DNA of 64,000 nt from Neckera pumila (Eukaryota > Streptophyta > Bryopsida > Hypnales > Neckeraceae): assembly GCA_963969595.1 (NCBI GenBank), contig OZ018408.1, positions 14,257,823-14,321,822 on the forward strand, read 5' to 3'. Of the stretch, positions 36,401-49,628 are shown piece after piece. How positions within the stretch are numbered: the first letter of the stretch is position 1; the number at the start of each line of letters is the position of its first letter. A program made the position numbers and the translations under genes. The notes below the pieces were generated by a model. That model was not told the DNA's origin. It ran no database searches and saw only the letters and a program-made list of their open reading frames with translations.

Positions 36401-37921
36401 GCTTGCGCAACTGATTGATGAGTGTGGGAAGCGAGCTCAACTGTTGTGCGATTTATTACCCGATGCCGATGCCGATGCCGCAGCAGCGCAAGAATCGACC
36501 TCTCTCGAAGTCGACCTTGGCGGATGCAAGTGTTCGGTGACAAAGCAGCTGGAGTGGATGTTAATTCCGATAGCAATCACATTCAAATTCGATTGCATTG
36601 GAGAACAGGATAATCATCTAAGCGCTGAAATTGAATTTTGGGGAGGTAAAGCATCTTGAAATATTTTGGAGTAAATTTTCCTTTAAAGACAAGACGAAAT
36701 GGCATCTAATTCAAATTGTTTCATATTTTTTGGAGCTTTGCGGAAGTAGTTATGAAATTTTGAAGATGAATTCCCATAGGGCTTTAAAAGCAATCACTTC
36801 CTAGAATGTATAGGAGCCCTAACCACTTCTGTTTGCCACCTTCTACTACCAGTCTTTCAACTTCAGGATCTCCGTGTGTTCAAATCTCAATGAGTTTGCA
36901 TTGTGTTACTTAGATTGTGTCTCTTGTGTGTAGTTAGGGTTGGATGCCTCCATTGTCTCAAGAGTAGAAGCACCAAGCTTTGGTACAACTTAATTTGAAG
37001 CAATGTTTCTGTACGAAAAGTTGTCACCCCTCCAGAAATGAATTAGTCTTTTGTAATGCATCTCAAGGAAAAATATAGGGAGCAAGATTGGGAGTCAAGG
37101 AGGAGGGCATCCAAAGCGTCTTACAAATCAAGATAAGAGACGTTGTGTCACTCTTGTTACTATAAGTCGACTTGGAACCGCATCTCAAACAACAAACAAC
37201 TTTGTTCTAAAAGAAGAAAATTATTGTTTGACAATATTGTGATGTGCTTTGAAAGAGGTTGGAGTGGGTGCACAAGTGCAATAAAAGAAGCCACGTTTGA
37301 GATGTTCTTGTGCGCTTGAGGTTTGCTCAAAGGTATGTGAAGTAGATTGTTGATGACTAGAAATGCATGATTTTCAGCAATAAGACAAAGGTAAATAAGT
37401 TTAACTCAGATGGTAGGTCATGGTGACAATGTTGGATTGGAGATGGAAAACATGTTGGACCACAACATATCCATTAGACCGTAAAGCATAATAATAGATT
37501 AGTGATGATTTGGAGATGTATGATAGCTTTTGGTTCGGGAGTATGGTACAAAATTGAAGGTAGGATGAGTAAGCATATGTACAAATTTATTTTAGAAAAT
37601 TTCTTGTGGTTTATAATACACAATTACAATTGGATTCAAATAGTTTGATTTTTCAATTTAATAATGATTCCAATTGCAAAAATTCAAGCAAGATTGTGTA
37701 AGAATAGTTGACATCACAACCATTTCAGGTCCTTCAATCTTGTACACAATTAGACCTTCAAAGGTCTCACAAGACACAATTCTCAAATTAAGCCTCTTTT
37801 TTGTTATCCCACTTATAATCTATTTTATCATTTAATTGCAAATCTTATTTGAACCAATTTTCATCCACGAGGGTGAATGATTCTATAATTCAATCATTCA
37901 CACTCATTCAAATGAATAAAT
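36401..37921. other. Upstream flank of the kinase gene, then AT-rich spacer
   Basis: The first ~100 bp have a short GATGCC triplet run (about 36463-36480). The rest shows no gene. The frames on the plus strand at 36399-36659 lack family features and lie where the kinase promoter is expected. Confidence 0.45.
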
Positions 37922-38848
37922 TTAACTCCTAAAGGTTGGAGGGTTTTCTGAATGTAAAAAAGTCCAAAATTGCTAATTTGTGATGCAAAAGTCAAAAATA
38001 ACTTTTTATGAATTCCAACCTTACAGAAGTGCATTAAACAAGTAAAGCAATGTGTGGAAAAATTTTAGCCTATTTGATTACGTGGATTGAAAGATTATAA
38101 GCAAGAATTTTTTTTTTTCATACTTGCAAAACAAGGTCACCAAAGTTTGAACCCTTTGTTTGGAGCAAAAAATTTGCACTACACAAACATATGAGTTTTG
38201 ACCATTCATAAATATATGATTTAGGTTCACTCATGAAAATTTTCAAAAGCAAATATGGATTCTAGCATACTCTAAATCATTCCACAATGCAATGAATTAG
38301 CAATACACTTGTCATTTTTGGATGATTTCTTGTGCAATGAAGAAATTTTTTATTTGAAATCAAAACTATAAAAAATTAGAGACAAACATTTGGAACATAT
38401 GAGAAAACTTTCAAGGACTTTGACTTTACAGATTGGAAGATAATAGGGTTTGTAGTTAGAAGAAAAATGTTTTTCATGAAATCGCCTCAATATAGCTAAC
38501 AAAGTTTGACTCCTTTTAGAATGTGATTTGATAACAAAAATTTGTTTTTCTCAAACAATTGTATGGCATATTTTATTAGTTACATACGTGCCAAATTTCA
38601 AAAGTTGATGAGCATTTTTGTAAAAGATGCCCAAATTGCTTGAGCTACCAAAACAGTTTAGGGCAACATAATTTTGATTTGGCCATCCAATTGAGAAGAA
38701 ATCATATTCCTACCAAGAGGGTACAATGGGAGTACATGTTTACACCTTGTGTCAAAATTTCATGAACATCAGACAAAAATTGACTTCATAGAAACCTATC
38801 TAAATTTTCAATTGTTTGTTGAATGGACAATTGGCCTCTAGGGATTAA
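37922..38848 (+). mobile_element. TTAA-ended element, 927 bp, second subfamily
   Basis: Ends TTAACTCCTAAAGG and CCTCTAGGGATTAA, a slightly decayed version of the family termini. Collinear with 1-854. No coding frame. Confidence 0.75.
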
Positions 38849-38883
38849 CATAATTCTATATACATCAATTTTTCTAGCACTAT

Positions 38884-40110
38884 TTAACCCCTAAAGTCCC
38901 ATTGTCCCCTTGGAGGACAAAATGAATTTCGGGCAGGCTACTACAACCTCAATATTCATCATTATTTTCTAAAACTTTTTGTGAAGACAGAAAAACACAT
39001 TGACTTCATGGGAATATAATTTTTATTTCAATCGGTGCCGGGGAGCAAAAGTTATGGCAAAAAAGGTCCTTTTTTCTTGTGCAGCGGGCAAAAATCTTTT
39101 CACACATTTTTTTTTTTTTTTTTATAAATTAAAGCTATTTTCTCATAGATTGTTTTTTTCTCTATACGGGAAGTTTGATTCATTCCATTTGGATTTGTTA
39201 TGTGAAAGTTATAGACAATCTTATTTTTTAGGCAATTAGAGCATCTTTTTGAAAAAATAAATTGTAGGATTCATTTTATGAATGCAGTTTTCACAATTTT
39301 CCAAAACAAACTATTGGACAAAGCTAAATTTTCTTGCTAAAACAATCTCACCATTGGGATTATAGTGTTTTAATCTCATCATAGAGCTATTGACGATTTA
39401 GTTTTTCTTTTAGTCTTAACCCTACTTCTACTTAACAATTTTTTAAAGAATGAAAAATTGAAAATCAAGTGTATTTATTTGGAATTTTTTTCCCTAGATT
39501 CTCAGCTCAATTACTCAACATTAAAAAAACTAAATGCAAAGTCTAGTGCAAATTGTTTTTACAAATAACAGTCAAAGTCATATGAAATTGCAACATTAGA
39601 AGAGATTTGAGGCCTCCAAGAGCCCGCAAGTTATCCTACGTTCTTGCAGCGTTCCCACACAAGAAAGTTGCTGGCTAATGTGGTCGCGCGAGTGCCATAT
39701 CATTTTCGAAAAAAAAAAAAAAAAAAAAAAATAGGCCTGAAATGATATTTGAGAGAGAATTTTTTTTTTTTTTTTTTTTGAAAAGAAATTTTTCTGACAG
39801 CCTGTACCAGCTGTTCACAATTTGGCCAGATCGGGGAACGGGCCTGAAACGGCCCTCCAATGCCCTCCAATCTCTTCTAATGCTAGTGTTCAAAAAATCA
39901 AAAGTTCCCAACTTTGAATGCTAATATCTTCTGATCACTATGGTTTGATTTTACAAAAAATTTACCACATGATCTAAGATAAGTTAAGTACAAGATCCTA
40001 TGGTCAGATTCTTAAAAAAACATTTTTACTCTTTTCTTAGATGAATGCAGCAGAACTGGCAGTTTTGAATCGTTTTGACAGAAAAATGGCCTTGGGACTT
40101 TAGGGGTTAA
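38884..40110 (+). mobile_element. TTAA-ended element, 1227 bp, interrupted by a second element
   Basis: Ends TTAACCCCTAAAGTCCC and GGGACTTTAGGGGTTAA. Removing the inserted element at 39594-39882 leaves about 938 bp, the standard size. It lies 36 bp from the preceding copy, in tandem. Confidence 0.85.
39594..39882. mobile_element. CATTAG-ended element nested in a TTAA element
   Basis: Begins CATTAGAAGAGATTTGAGGC and ends 'caatctcttctaatg'. It is inverted relative to 25805-26109 and shares its CG-rich outer blocks and long A/T middle. The copy shows loss of CG sites relative to 25805-26109. Confidence 0.75.
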
Positions 40111-41147
40111 TTAATGTTATTTTATCTCACAATTCTCAAATATTTCATGATGATGAAAATACTTCAACCACAGAAATAAGGCCCTAATACACTATAGACT
40201 ATAGATGACTAAAAGTTATCCTCACACCACAGCCATAGGGGTCACACCTCCCTCCAAAATGAAATTTTTTTATTGCTTGTCGCTCACATTCTAGCATTCT
40301 TATTTTACATTGAGGGCAAAAAAAAATATAAAAAGTAGTTTTTTGAACTTAATTTCAATTAAAAACAAAAAGAAACAAAACATGATATATACTATGTTTA
40401 GTAGAACATTTGCCCTATTCGAATTGATTTGTCTCAAATTCTTGTCAAAGTTGTTATCAATTGAGGGTTGTCTTTCAACTTGAACCTCCTTTTTGATTAA
40501 ATTTTTCAATATGAATTTGAAGATTCTTTTGATTTAATTTTTTTAAATATATCTTCAACTCAATTTCAAACACATTCATTTGTCAATATGCACAAGTTTG
40601 TTGGATACATGCATTTTTCACTAGGTTTTTTAAAAGACAAAATCTTAACCTTAGAAAGGGCTAAAAAAATTGGTATTAAAATTCAAACATTTTGACATTG
40701 AAATTTGTTGAAAATTTTCAATCTAATTTTTTTAATGAAGACACACCTAAAGAAGTTAACTCCTAAATGACATGGATAATGTGTTATAAACACCGAATTA
40801 GACATTCTTGCACTTGGGGGGTGCGACATTGCACTTGGCTAGTACGGCATCTAAAATGGACAGTCTCAAATGTTGAGGGGGGGAGGAATTATTGAAAACA
40901 TCATTTGCTCTTAGTAGGAGAAATTGCTTGGTGAAAAGTTGTCAAATACTCCATTCTTTATAATTATTTCATGAAAACCTTTCACACTTTTCACCCCACA
41001 CTACTTTTAAGACATATTACTCTCTGCTTCACACTCAAGTACTTCTAAATGCCTACAACTACAAGGTCAAAGAGCACTTCATAATGTGATACTTCACTAA
41101 TACATATTCAAATCATTCTGCAGATGTTCGTCATCTAGATTCTCCAT
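40111..41147. other. AT-rich spacer
   Basis: No gene, RNA gene or clear repeat recognised. Confidence 0.5.
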
Positions 41148-41735
41148 CTACATTGCCATTTGTTCCAAAAGATGCGCTTTAGCCTCTGGCGGAATGATCA
41201 CTGTCTCCTCTGTTTGCATGCCATACATTGTAATATTGGGACCACTTCTCCCTCGACAAAGAACACCCATCCATAAATATATAGCGGCTTCCTTCTTAGT
41301 CCAGCCCAACATCTCACCATACGGTTTCCACGTTGATTCCATACAGTTTGTATACCTCACTCAGTTACTACCTGCTTCATCATGTGCTCCAAGTCTCATA
41401 ATAGGCCAATACCATAGGACCTTCACCTTCGAGGCCCACATCCCCTGACCAAATTCTAGCACCTTCCCTAAAAAGAAGGGTACACTTTCTTTTACTTCCG
41501 CTAGTTCTACAGTAAGAGCTACCAAATCCCACAACTTGACCTTCATCTCCAAGAAGTTGAACCATGCCATTGGTAGTCTGGAATTTTCCATCCACAGGTG
41601 CACGATCTTCTTCTCAAAAAGTCTTCCTCGTACCACATGTGCCAATCTTTCCCCTACGCTCCTTCGCTTTGTAGCAACCACCACATTGCCTATAGTATTG
41701 AAAACCACTGGACTTCCAAATGCTTCCGCAGCCAT
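41148..41735 (-). pseudogene. Unidentified decayed reading frame, one in-frame TGA
   Basis: A frame of about 195 codons starts MAAEAFGSPVVFNTIGNVVV and reads through one TGA (41361-41363) to TAG at 41148. Parts look protein-like: VHLWMENSRLPMAWFNFLEM, VLWYWPIMRLG, YLWMGVLCRGRSGPNITMYG. Beyond the TAG the same frame stays open for about 17 more codons. The local GC is higher than the surroundings. I do not recognise the family; a transposon-encoded or retroposed gene fragment is likely. The TGA fits a C-to-T change of CGA. Confidence 0.45.
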
Positions 41736-44700
41736 TTTCTTCCGTCACTGGTGCATTACAGTCACGTTTTTTTCTTAAAAATTCATGATTTCAATATTTT
41801 TGCAAACTTGTACCCTTAGTGCCAGGCCATTCAAAAAATCATTTTCTAAAAATAGCTTTTCAACCTTGCAAAAACACCAAATGAAACAAGAAGAGGTTCA
41901 CAAAGTCAACTTCTACAATCAGAAGCATTGAAAACCACTTGATTTTGCTCTTTTTTTATTTCCATTCCTTTGCTTTCACATTTTTGTGCAACTCATTCAA
42001 TCAACACATAGTTCAAAACCAAACCATATTGCACCTACAACTTCCAATGCACTTTGAAACCCTCTAACTAACTAAATGCAAAATACTTTTACTTCAATTT
42101 GAAAACTAAAACAATGTAAACAAGCACAAGTACACTGATTGCATACTCTATGAACCATTAATGACCTTCTCTGAGTCCACGCTCACTACACTCATGTTTT
42201 GGAATTTTCACAGAGGACATCATTTGTAATCTTTTGAAACCTTCTACATTCCAAACTTTGTTGTAAATAAGCAAAGATAACCACTTTTATCCAATTTCTT
42301 ATATATGCTTTACCCGAACTCTATATAGAAGACAGTCTCTCCTTCCTCTTACAAGTTATTATGTAAAAATTAAAAATAAGAAGTCCACACATCTCAATTG
42401 GTAATCTCTAAATGCACAATGCCTTTTTCAAGAATCTCAGAACTATATCACAATAGTTGAAGAAAAATGTTCAAGTTCAGGGTCATTTGTTCATAATTAT
42501 GTACTATACAAACTGAATATTAATACGTTTCAGAACATATATTATTCTGAGAAAAATACTTTTCTTTATTCGGAATTTGCCTTCCTACTAATTATAATGA
42601 ACTGCAATGGATTTGTTAAAGTGAACATCATATTCCCTATCCCCATACTCTCCTTTCATGTGAATGCAAACTTTCGCATCTTTGAAACCACAAGTAATTT
42701 AGTTTCTGTACATGTTGAACCTGATTAATTGCACATGCATTTCTAAAACTAGCAAAAATATATTGAACGACTTCTACATATGCTTTATCAATGAATTTTT
42801 TGAAAAATCCACTTAATTTTATGTTCATCTTCAGTAGTTTCCAAAAACAACAAAATTAAATTTTTTAAATTTTATAGACACTTTAGAATTGAATAAGTGT
42901 GAAAGAAGCAAAAACACTTTAATACAGGCTTGGCAATTGCTTATGCTAAAGTGTTTTTCTATAAAATCAAAAAATTTCAATCAAGAAAGGAGAAAACAAT
43001 TGTTTCAAAAACACCTTCCGCTTGCCATACCAAAAAAAAACCCGTTATCTATGTTTCATAACACTCAAAATGTAACTTTGAAGACTACAAAAAATATTTT
43101 TTAAAAAAACTTTGTCATGCTCATCCGTTCAATGTTCTATAAAATTTATTCTTCATATAAGGAATTCACATGAAATCCACTTCTCTACATTCAACAAACA
43201 AATTTGTTATTATAGATGATAATTTAAAATCTTAGTTTCCATATATTTGTTTCATTAGACCTTACAACCACATTTCTAAGCTTTTAGTATCATCACTTTT
43301 GCATAGAAGTTCTGTTACAATGAATTTATATTCATTTTTGGTTTTAAATGACTTCTTCTATATACCCAAAACAATTCATAAAACCATGTCTACAATGAAA
43401 GTAATACATATCTCACTACACCTGTAACAATCCGCTTCAGATATTGATTCACCTTTTTCAGTTGGACACTCTACCTCAATGACATCCTTCTCTATGATCC
43501 CATATTCTACCCACTGGAAAAAAAATTATACATATTGTTTAAAAACTTACATGGACGCAATCATTGTCATCTGAAAATGAATTTTCAAAATGTCCTTTTC
43601 AATGTGTTCACAATGTTTGTAGTACTTCATGTCAACTCCAATCCCAATAACATTCTATATACACATTCATTTCACATTGTGGAAAGGATAGCATTAAAAA
43701 GAATAAGTTTACTTCTCTGATTATAATTTCAAAACCACTATGCAATTGTGCACTTGAATTGGTTGTCAATTGATGTAAGCTAGTGCTTGAAAGATCTACT
43801 AGACTATATTTTAACTTTTGAATTACTTCATTAGAAATGATAACAAAACCTTCCCTTTTCCCCTAAGTCAAAATAATATTGAAAATGCTTAGGCTTTTTG
43901 GAATTCTACATCTCCAAATTCATAAGTTCCTAAGGTTTCTGAGGTTTCTAACTATACTTCATTATAGGTAATTAACTTCTCACAAATTAAATCTTCTCTA
44001 TTTAAGAAGCTACGGTAATGAATTTCTACATTGTCCGAAATTTTAATGTTGATCAACTTTCGTATACTAGGCAATGCCATAAACTCTATTGAATTGACAC
44101 TCACTAACAAGTTTGTGAATTGCTCATCCAACAATACTTGTCTTTCTTGACTCTATCTTTCAAATGCAGACAAAAGCTTCGACTCTAGTTTCAAAGATCT
44201 TGATTACAAATCCTATATACAACCGCACTTACATATTTATGTCTCAAGTGTAATGGAATCAGGCCTAACCGCACTTACATCAGAACGGTGCTTCTAGACT
44301 ATGATACATTATTTTTTTTTGGCAATTATCAACCGGGTAGTGCTCTGATAAACTCAAAAAAAAGTCCACAGAAACTGCACTTTGAAATTTAAGTACATGC
44401 TAATTTTTAAATTAGAAGGGTCACAAATTATATTCAACTACCCATCCCTTGAATTTAAATTCAAGTAACTTTCCAAATGGAAAATTTTCACCTATAATTT
44501 CATTTGTAATTGATATATTCATAGTTTACAACTTCATATTACTGGAGGATTTCGGAAAATTTTCATTTCTTGCATTTCAAGTCCACACCCAATACTAAAT
44601 TACGGATTTCAAAAATCATTTTCATGATTACTAACTTGTTCAATGCACTTTTTTTATACAATTGGGATTATACATTTTTCTTCAATACACTATTGCAGAC

Positions 44701-46980
44701 TATGATTTACCTATGTAAAAAAATGATGGTTGCGCTAGTGCGTTTTCTAATGCACACATCTCAATTTAAAAGGACAAGTACATCAAATTAAGCATTCTTG
44801 TGCACCTCAATTGCAATGTAAAACTTTGCGTCCTACAATATGCTATTTTCATTGATCTATGGTGAATTTGCAAAATGAACAATCAAATCACTTTGCGTTT
44901 GAACATCAAGAATCCTAGAAGAAAAGGCATACAACAAACATAAATTATGAAAAACTTCCATTCATTATATTTGTGAGAAAAAAAAGCTTTCCTTCCTACA
45001 TCAATAATTGCAATTTAAAGATTCCTTTTGGTTTCTTGATTAATCGGAATATTGCACTTTACATCATAGTACAATTAGATTTTTATATTTCAAAAGTTGA
45101 TATGGATATTTGGGCGTTTGCGTAATGTATTAGGTTAGTTAGTTATAAACCTTTCAAATTTGAAATGAAGATAAAAATGTACAGACAATACATTATATTC
45201 TATTCTATAACTTTCACTCCATAATCGATAACAATTTACAAACTAAAAATAAATATGAAGTATTAATTAAACAAATTTGAAGTATTTGAAGTTCCTTGAA
45301 CACTTTCAAGTACAAATGCAAAACACGGCAAACTCTCCCACTTAGTCATAATAGCGAAAATCAGAGTTCTTCAAATGCAATTTGACTACCAAGTAATGTG
45401 AACATGCACAAGCATAAATTATACTTTCAAAAGAAACTTTCATTTTGTAAATTAAATTGGAAATGTGGTTCTCAAAAATAACATATGCTAAATTCTATTA
45501 TCATAATGTACGTGGTATCCTAGAAGTTTTCCTAAATTCAAACATCAAAATCAAATATGTTTTTCCAACTTCCAATTCATCATGTTCAAATGAAATCCTA
45601 GCTCAAAAGGCTATTTCTTCATCAAAAATGTGTTAAACTACCATTTCCATTGCAAATTATCCTTCATTGCAGTACCATTGTTTGTTTCGTTTATTTAATC
45701 ATAGGATCTTGTTGTATACTGTTATAAACATATTGAAATTTTTTTTAACGTTCTACAAAAACAAGTAGAACAGACTTACATGAAAAATAATGACATTTGC
45801 TTATTTGGAAAATTGCTTGAATGCTTTCTTTGTCCTCTGTATTAGTAGAACTCACATTTCAGCATAACACTTATTAATTCTTTGATTCTTGATGGAGAAG
45901 AATTATGTGCAGAGTCTTAAAATTTGTTTTCATTACATCAAACTCTATTTGTACTCCTAAGGAAATGATTGAGTTTTACATCTTCGTAGAAAGAATTAAT
46001 AACTGCTTCATTATTTGGTACAAGAAGAAATTTGGTATAAGAAGAAATTTGGTATATTGATCCCACTAATGACATTGTCCTAGCAGTGTACAACAAATTT
46101 GTGGAACTTGGCACTTCAAAAAAATTTGGAGAATTTATTTTAAAGATTCATCCAACTTCAAGTTAGTCTTCAAAGATGCATTAATTCCAAAAAAAAAGTA
46201 CAATTTGCAACATTTGCATCATAAACCCAAATAGAATGAACCAATTCTTTTCATATAGACTACAACATTTTAAGTTAAAAAAAGATTTGAATGTTTGTTT
46301 TTAAAGTCCATTAACTAATTTTCTATGTGACTAATTCCATTTATGACTTCCTGTAAAGTACTATTGCATCTAGGCTTTGATAGATTCAAAAATGTAATTC
46401 AAAGAAACCTATTGCAATTTACCTTTGAAACCCCCGTTAGAAACATTGACATCGCCAGACCATTATCGCAAACCATGAGGTATAATTACCTAACATTGAG
46501 AATTCAAAGATTCTACATGTTAAATGCTTATACCGACAGTTGTAACCTTTAACAATCACATAGCTCTATAGGTACTCATTACTTCCTAATGTACCGAGTT
46601 GCGTTTTGTGTAAACATTGCAATTCTAGGGACCTTACAACAATTGAAATCATTTTATTTCATCGAAACGTTCACCAAAGGTAGAAGTTAGGTTTGGAAAA
46701 AAAAATTCCAAGAGTATTGACTCAATGATTAAAAATTTATTAGCATTATATGCACTAATTTCATTTGACCAACATAGCAGTCCAAGCAAATCATAGACAA
46801 TCAATTTTTTAAGAAAAAACAGAAGTGCAGTCCGACTTACAAATTCCTACAAGATTGGAAAGCCTTCAATCATTTTGCTTTCATCAATGAGATGAAAATA
46901 ATGAGTTGTTTAAATGTGCACTTATTTATAGATTTCCTACTATAAAATTCTCTTTGAAGTCCTTTCTTTAACTCTATTTT
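41736..46980. other. AT-rich region, one exon-like scrap, no gene assigned
   Basis: Mostly 25-30 percent GC. On the minus strand, 43513-43422 follows an acceptor 'ttttttccag' and ends at donor GTGTAG; it encodes WVEYGIIEKDVIEVECPTEK and ten more residues, a protein-like composition. The frame at 43952-44134 (minus) also looks slightly protein-like. Neither is recognised, and both may be remains of an older element. Confidence 0.35.
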
Positions 46981-47530
46981 CAATGTTCACGTAAAAAATA
47001 GAATCATGGGATGTAGGTTCTGCTATACACCATTACAACCACTAGGATTGACATTTTTTAATTCCATAACTTCATTCTTCACTATTTATTTTTTTAAATC
47101 ATTCTCTAAAATTGTATACTTACTATTTTTTTCTATATGTTGTACAATTGTAAGTGCTTCTAATTTTTTTAAAGATGTATTGAATTTTGTTTCAAAAATG
47201 ATTACAAAGAAGCACCAAAAACATGGACATTTTTTAGGGCAAATGCAACCTTCTTAAAAGCGGTCGCCGTTTTTCATGTAGGACACAAAGAAGGATTTGC
47301 GGAAATGGAAAGCTAATATTTTACAATCCACATGTTGGAAGTTTTTTAATGTTTTTAATTGACCTTCTCAAAATAACGTATTTTGAGACCCTACGGTTAC
47401 ATGTGTCCAAAGTTTTATTTTTTGTTCTTTTGGTACTTATACTAACAATGTTGATTTTTGAGCATTTTGTGTGATAATATACTAAAAGAACATTCGCTAT
47501 TCCGTGAAGGCATGTTTTTCTTTTTTTGAA
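46980..47530 (-). repeat. Partial TTAA-family copy, inverted
   Basis: Read on the minus strand it matches the interior to start of the ~930-bp type: 'aggttctgctatacaccattacaacc' corresponds to 24980-25010, and 'accctacggttacatgtgtcc' to 24610-24630. The outer end is lost. Confidence 0.55.
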
Positions 47531-47537
47531 TGTACAA

Positions 47538-48480
47538 TTAACCCCTAAAGGACCAAATTGCTGTTATTACTTCTTAGTAATACAAAAAATTTGGGCAGAT
47601 ACGTATGCATGAGATTTGCGTATTTTAGGCTCCCATTTTGATAGAAAGTGGGGATGAGGAATATCTTTCATATGTACTAAATTTCATGCATCTGAAAATA
47701 GAATTTAGAAGTGAAGGGCTAATATGTAGTTTGATTCTCAACTCTAGCGGTCATGGCACATTAAAAAAAACATTTAAAAAAAAACAAAAAAACTGACATT
47801 GATTTATAAGATTTATATATATATGGAAAGCTTTGACTCATTCCAATTCAATCAATGAGTCAAAAGTTATGAGGATTTCTTTCTTCTAGGTAGTTAAAGA
47901 TTTCTCTACTGTAAATTAAACTTTGAAGTCCTTTATCTTACTCATATTTCAATATTTAAAAAAATAAATAAAGGCATAGGATGTAGATTGTTTATTACAA
48001 CTGTGCAACAATTACGGTTGCTAGTTTTTCATTTCCATAATTAAATTCTTAATAGCTTTGCATTTTGAATGATTCTCTATTTATTTCTATTTATTATTTT
48101 TTTTCCTTATATATTCTACAATTCCAAATGATCTTAAGATTTTTAAGCAGGTATCCAACTCGTCTACGTAAGTAATCCAAAGAAACACCATCATTTTGAA
48201 CATTTTTAAATAGAAAAGCGAGCTTGTGAAGTGCAGGTGCCCTGTTTTTTGCAAGGCCAAAAAATGATTTCAGTGACTTCGAATGATTATATCTAGCAAT
48301 CCTCAAGGTGGGAGTTTCTAAAATGTAATCAAGTGTACTCCAACTATCGCACTACAAAATCCTAAGGTTACTGGTGTCACATTTTATCTTTAATTTTAAA
48401 TTTGATACTGGAAATAAAAATGGAAGTTCCTCAGAGTTTTTATGAAAACTAAGTCATGCAACTTTAATTACCTGACTTAA
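47538..48480 (-). mobile_element. TTAA-ended element, ~940 bp, inverted
   Basis: Begins TTAACCCCTAAAGGACC and runs, on the minus strand, collinear with 24517-25448 ('gatttgcgtattttaggctc', 'tgtagattgtttattacaac', 'tttgcaaggccaaaaaatga'). The far end is decayed ('caactttaattacctgacttaa'). Confidence 0.7.
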
Positions 48481-49215
48481 CACTTGAGTGAGTAATCTGA
48501 TAACGGCAATGCCAACCTAACTTACAGAAGTGAACATGACTGTCGAGAAATTAGTGTGGGGCAACCTAATTTCACTATTTTGTGTACAACGCAAGCACTT
48601 GAATCTATCGATTTTCATATTGCCCAGCGATCAGACAGTCACAATTTCCACACACTACGTGCGCATGAGTAAGGTTGCGAATTTCCCCCGCGGTCTCTGC
48701 AAACATGCCCATCACCGCCTGTATAACACTTGGTGCGCACGCCTAGCCTAACCCTTGATAATTTCAGTTTCAAGATTACACAAGAATCCCGGTCTATGCA
48801 CAAGGCGGAAGATGAATTTCAAGCACGTAAAATGAAATGGGACTAAGATGGATGAAATCCCGTCGGGACAAACCCTAATCTTGCGGAGTTGAAGTTCATC
48901 GCCTCTTTCAGACAAGAAATCGGCTTCGTTCTTGCGGCTTCTGCTTTTTTCTCACAGATTGTAGCACGGATTGCATCAAAGGAGAGAACGAAGATTGATT
49001 TGGAGGCATGGTAACTTCGCGAGATTGAAATTCTCGTTCTCAACAAACCTTACAAAATTTCCTTCTATACGCGCGCCCTGTGACGCACTCTGGTACTTCC
49101 AATACTCCGAGCAACAATTTTGTTTTCTGCTGTGCTGACTCTTGTTCTCAGACGACATGTTTATATGGCTGAATCGTTAGTAGCATTCACCATCTTCAAT
49201 TTGTTCAGCGGAACG

Positions 49216-49223
49216 TATAAAAG
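49216..49223 (+). promoter_or_regulatory. Candidate TATA box of an unidentified transcript
   Basis: TATAAAAG stands in a non-AT-rich context ('ggaacg' before, 'ccttgccg' after), a good plant core-promoter match. It would direct transcription to the right, through the hairpin at 49567-49628. Confidence 0.35.
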
Positions 49224-49566
49224 CCTTGCCGTCATTTTTAATGTCTGGTCTGCGAACTTCAATTGAAGACTGTGTACTTCAAGTTAGGTTTCGTATTCGA
49301 GTTAATTAGAACTGCATCTTCATTAGCTTTGAAACAGCATAGCTGCTTTGCAATTGACTGAAGCCCGAACATGCGAATGCGGTACTGTAGGTGTCACCAC
49401 ATTTGCACTAGAACCGAGCAACCCTAGAACGTCAGGTTCTACTTCAGGAGCGCCACAGTCGGCTTTGGCCTTGCGCCTGATCGCGCTGTGGTTTGACTCC
49501 TTACATGTTACTTTTACTTGTGCGCACTAGATCCTCTATCTCCCTCTGCATACAGTTTGAAGAGAG

Positions 49567-49628
49567 TGAACAGTATCTGTTGCCAGACCCTCCGCGCATG
49601 CGGAGGGTTTGACAGCAAATACTGTTCA
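49567..49628. ncRNA. 62-nt near-perfect hairpin, function unknown
   Basis: TGAACAGTATCTGTTGCC and eleven further bases are followed by a 4-nt loop (GCAT) and the complement, ending AATACTGTTCA. Of 29 pairs, 25 are Watson-Crick, two are G-U and two are C-A mismatches in RNA. The stem length would suit a small-RNA duplex, but the loop is very short for a plant microRNA precursor. It could equally be a small palindrome left by a transposon. Confidence 0.4.
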
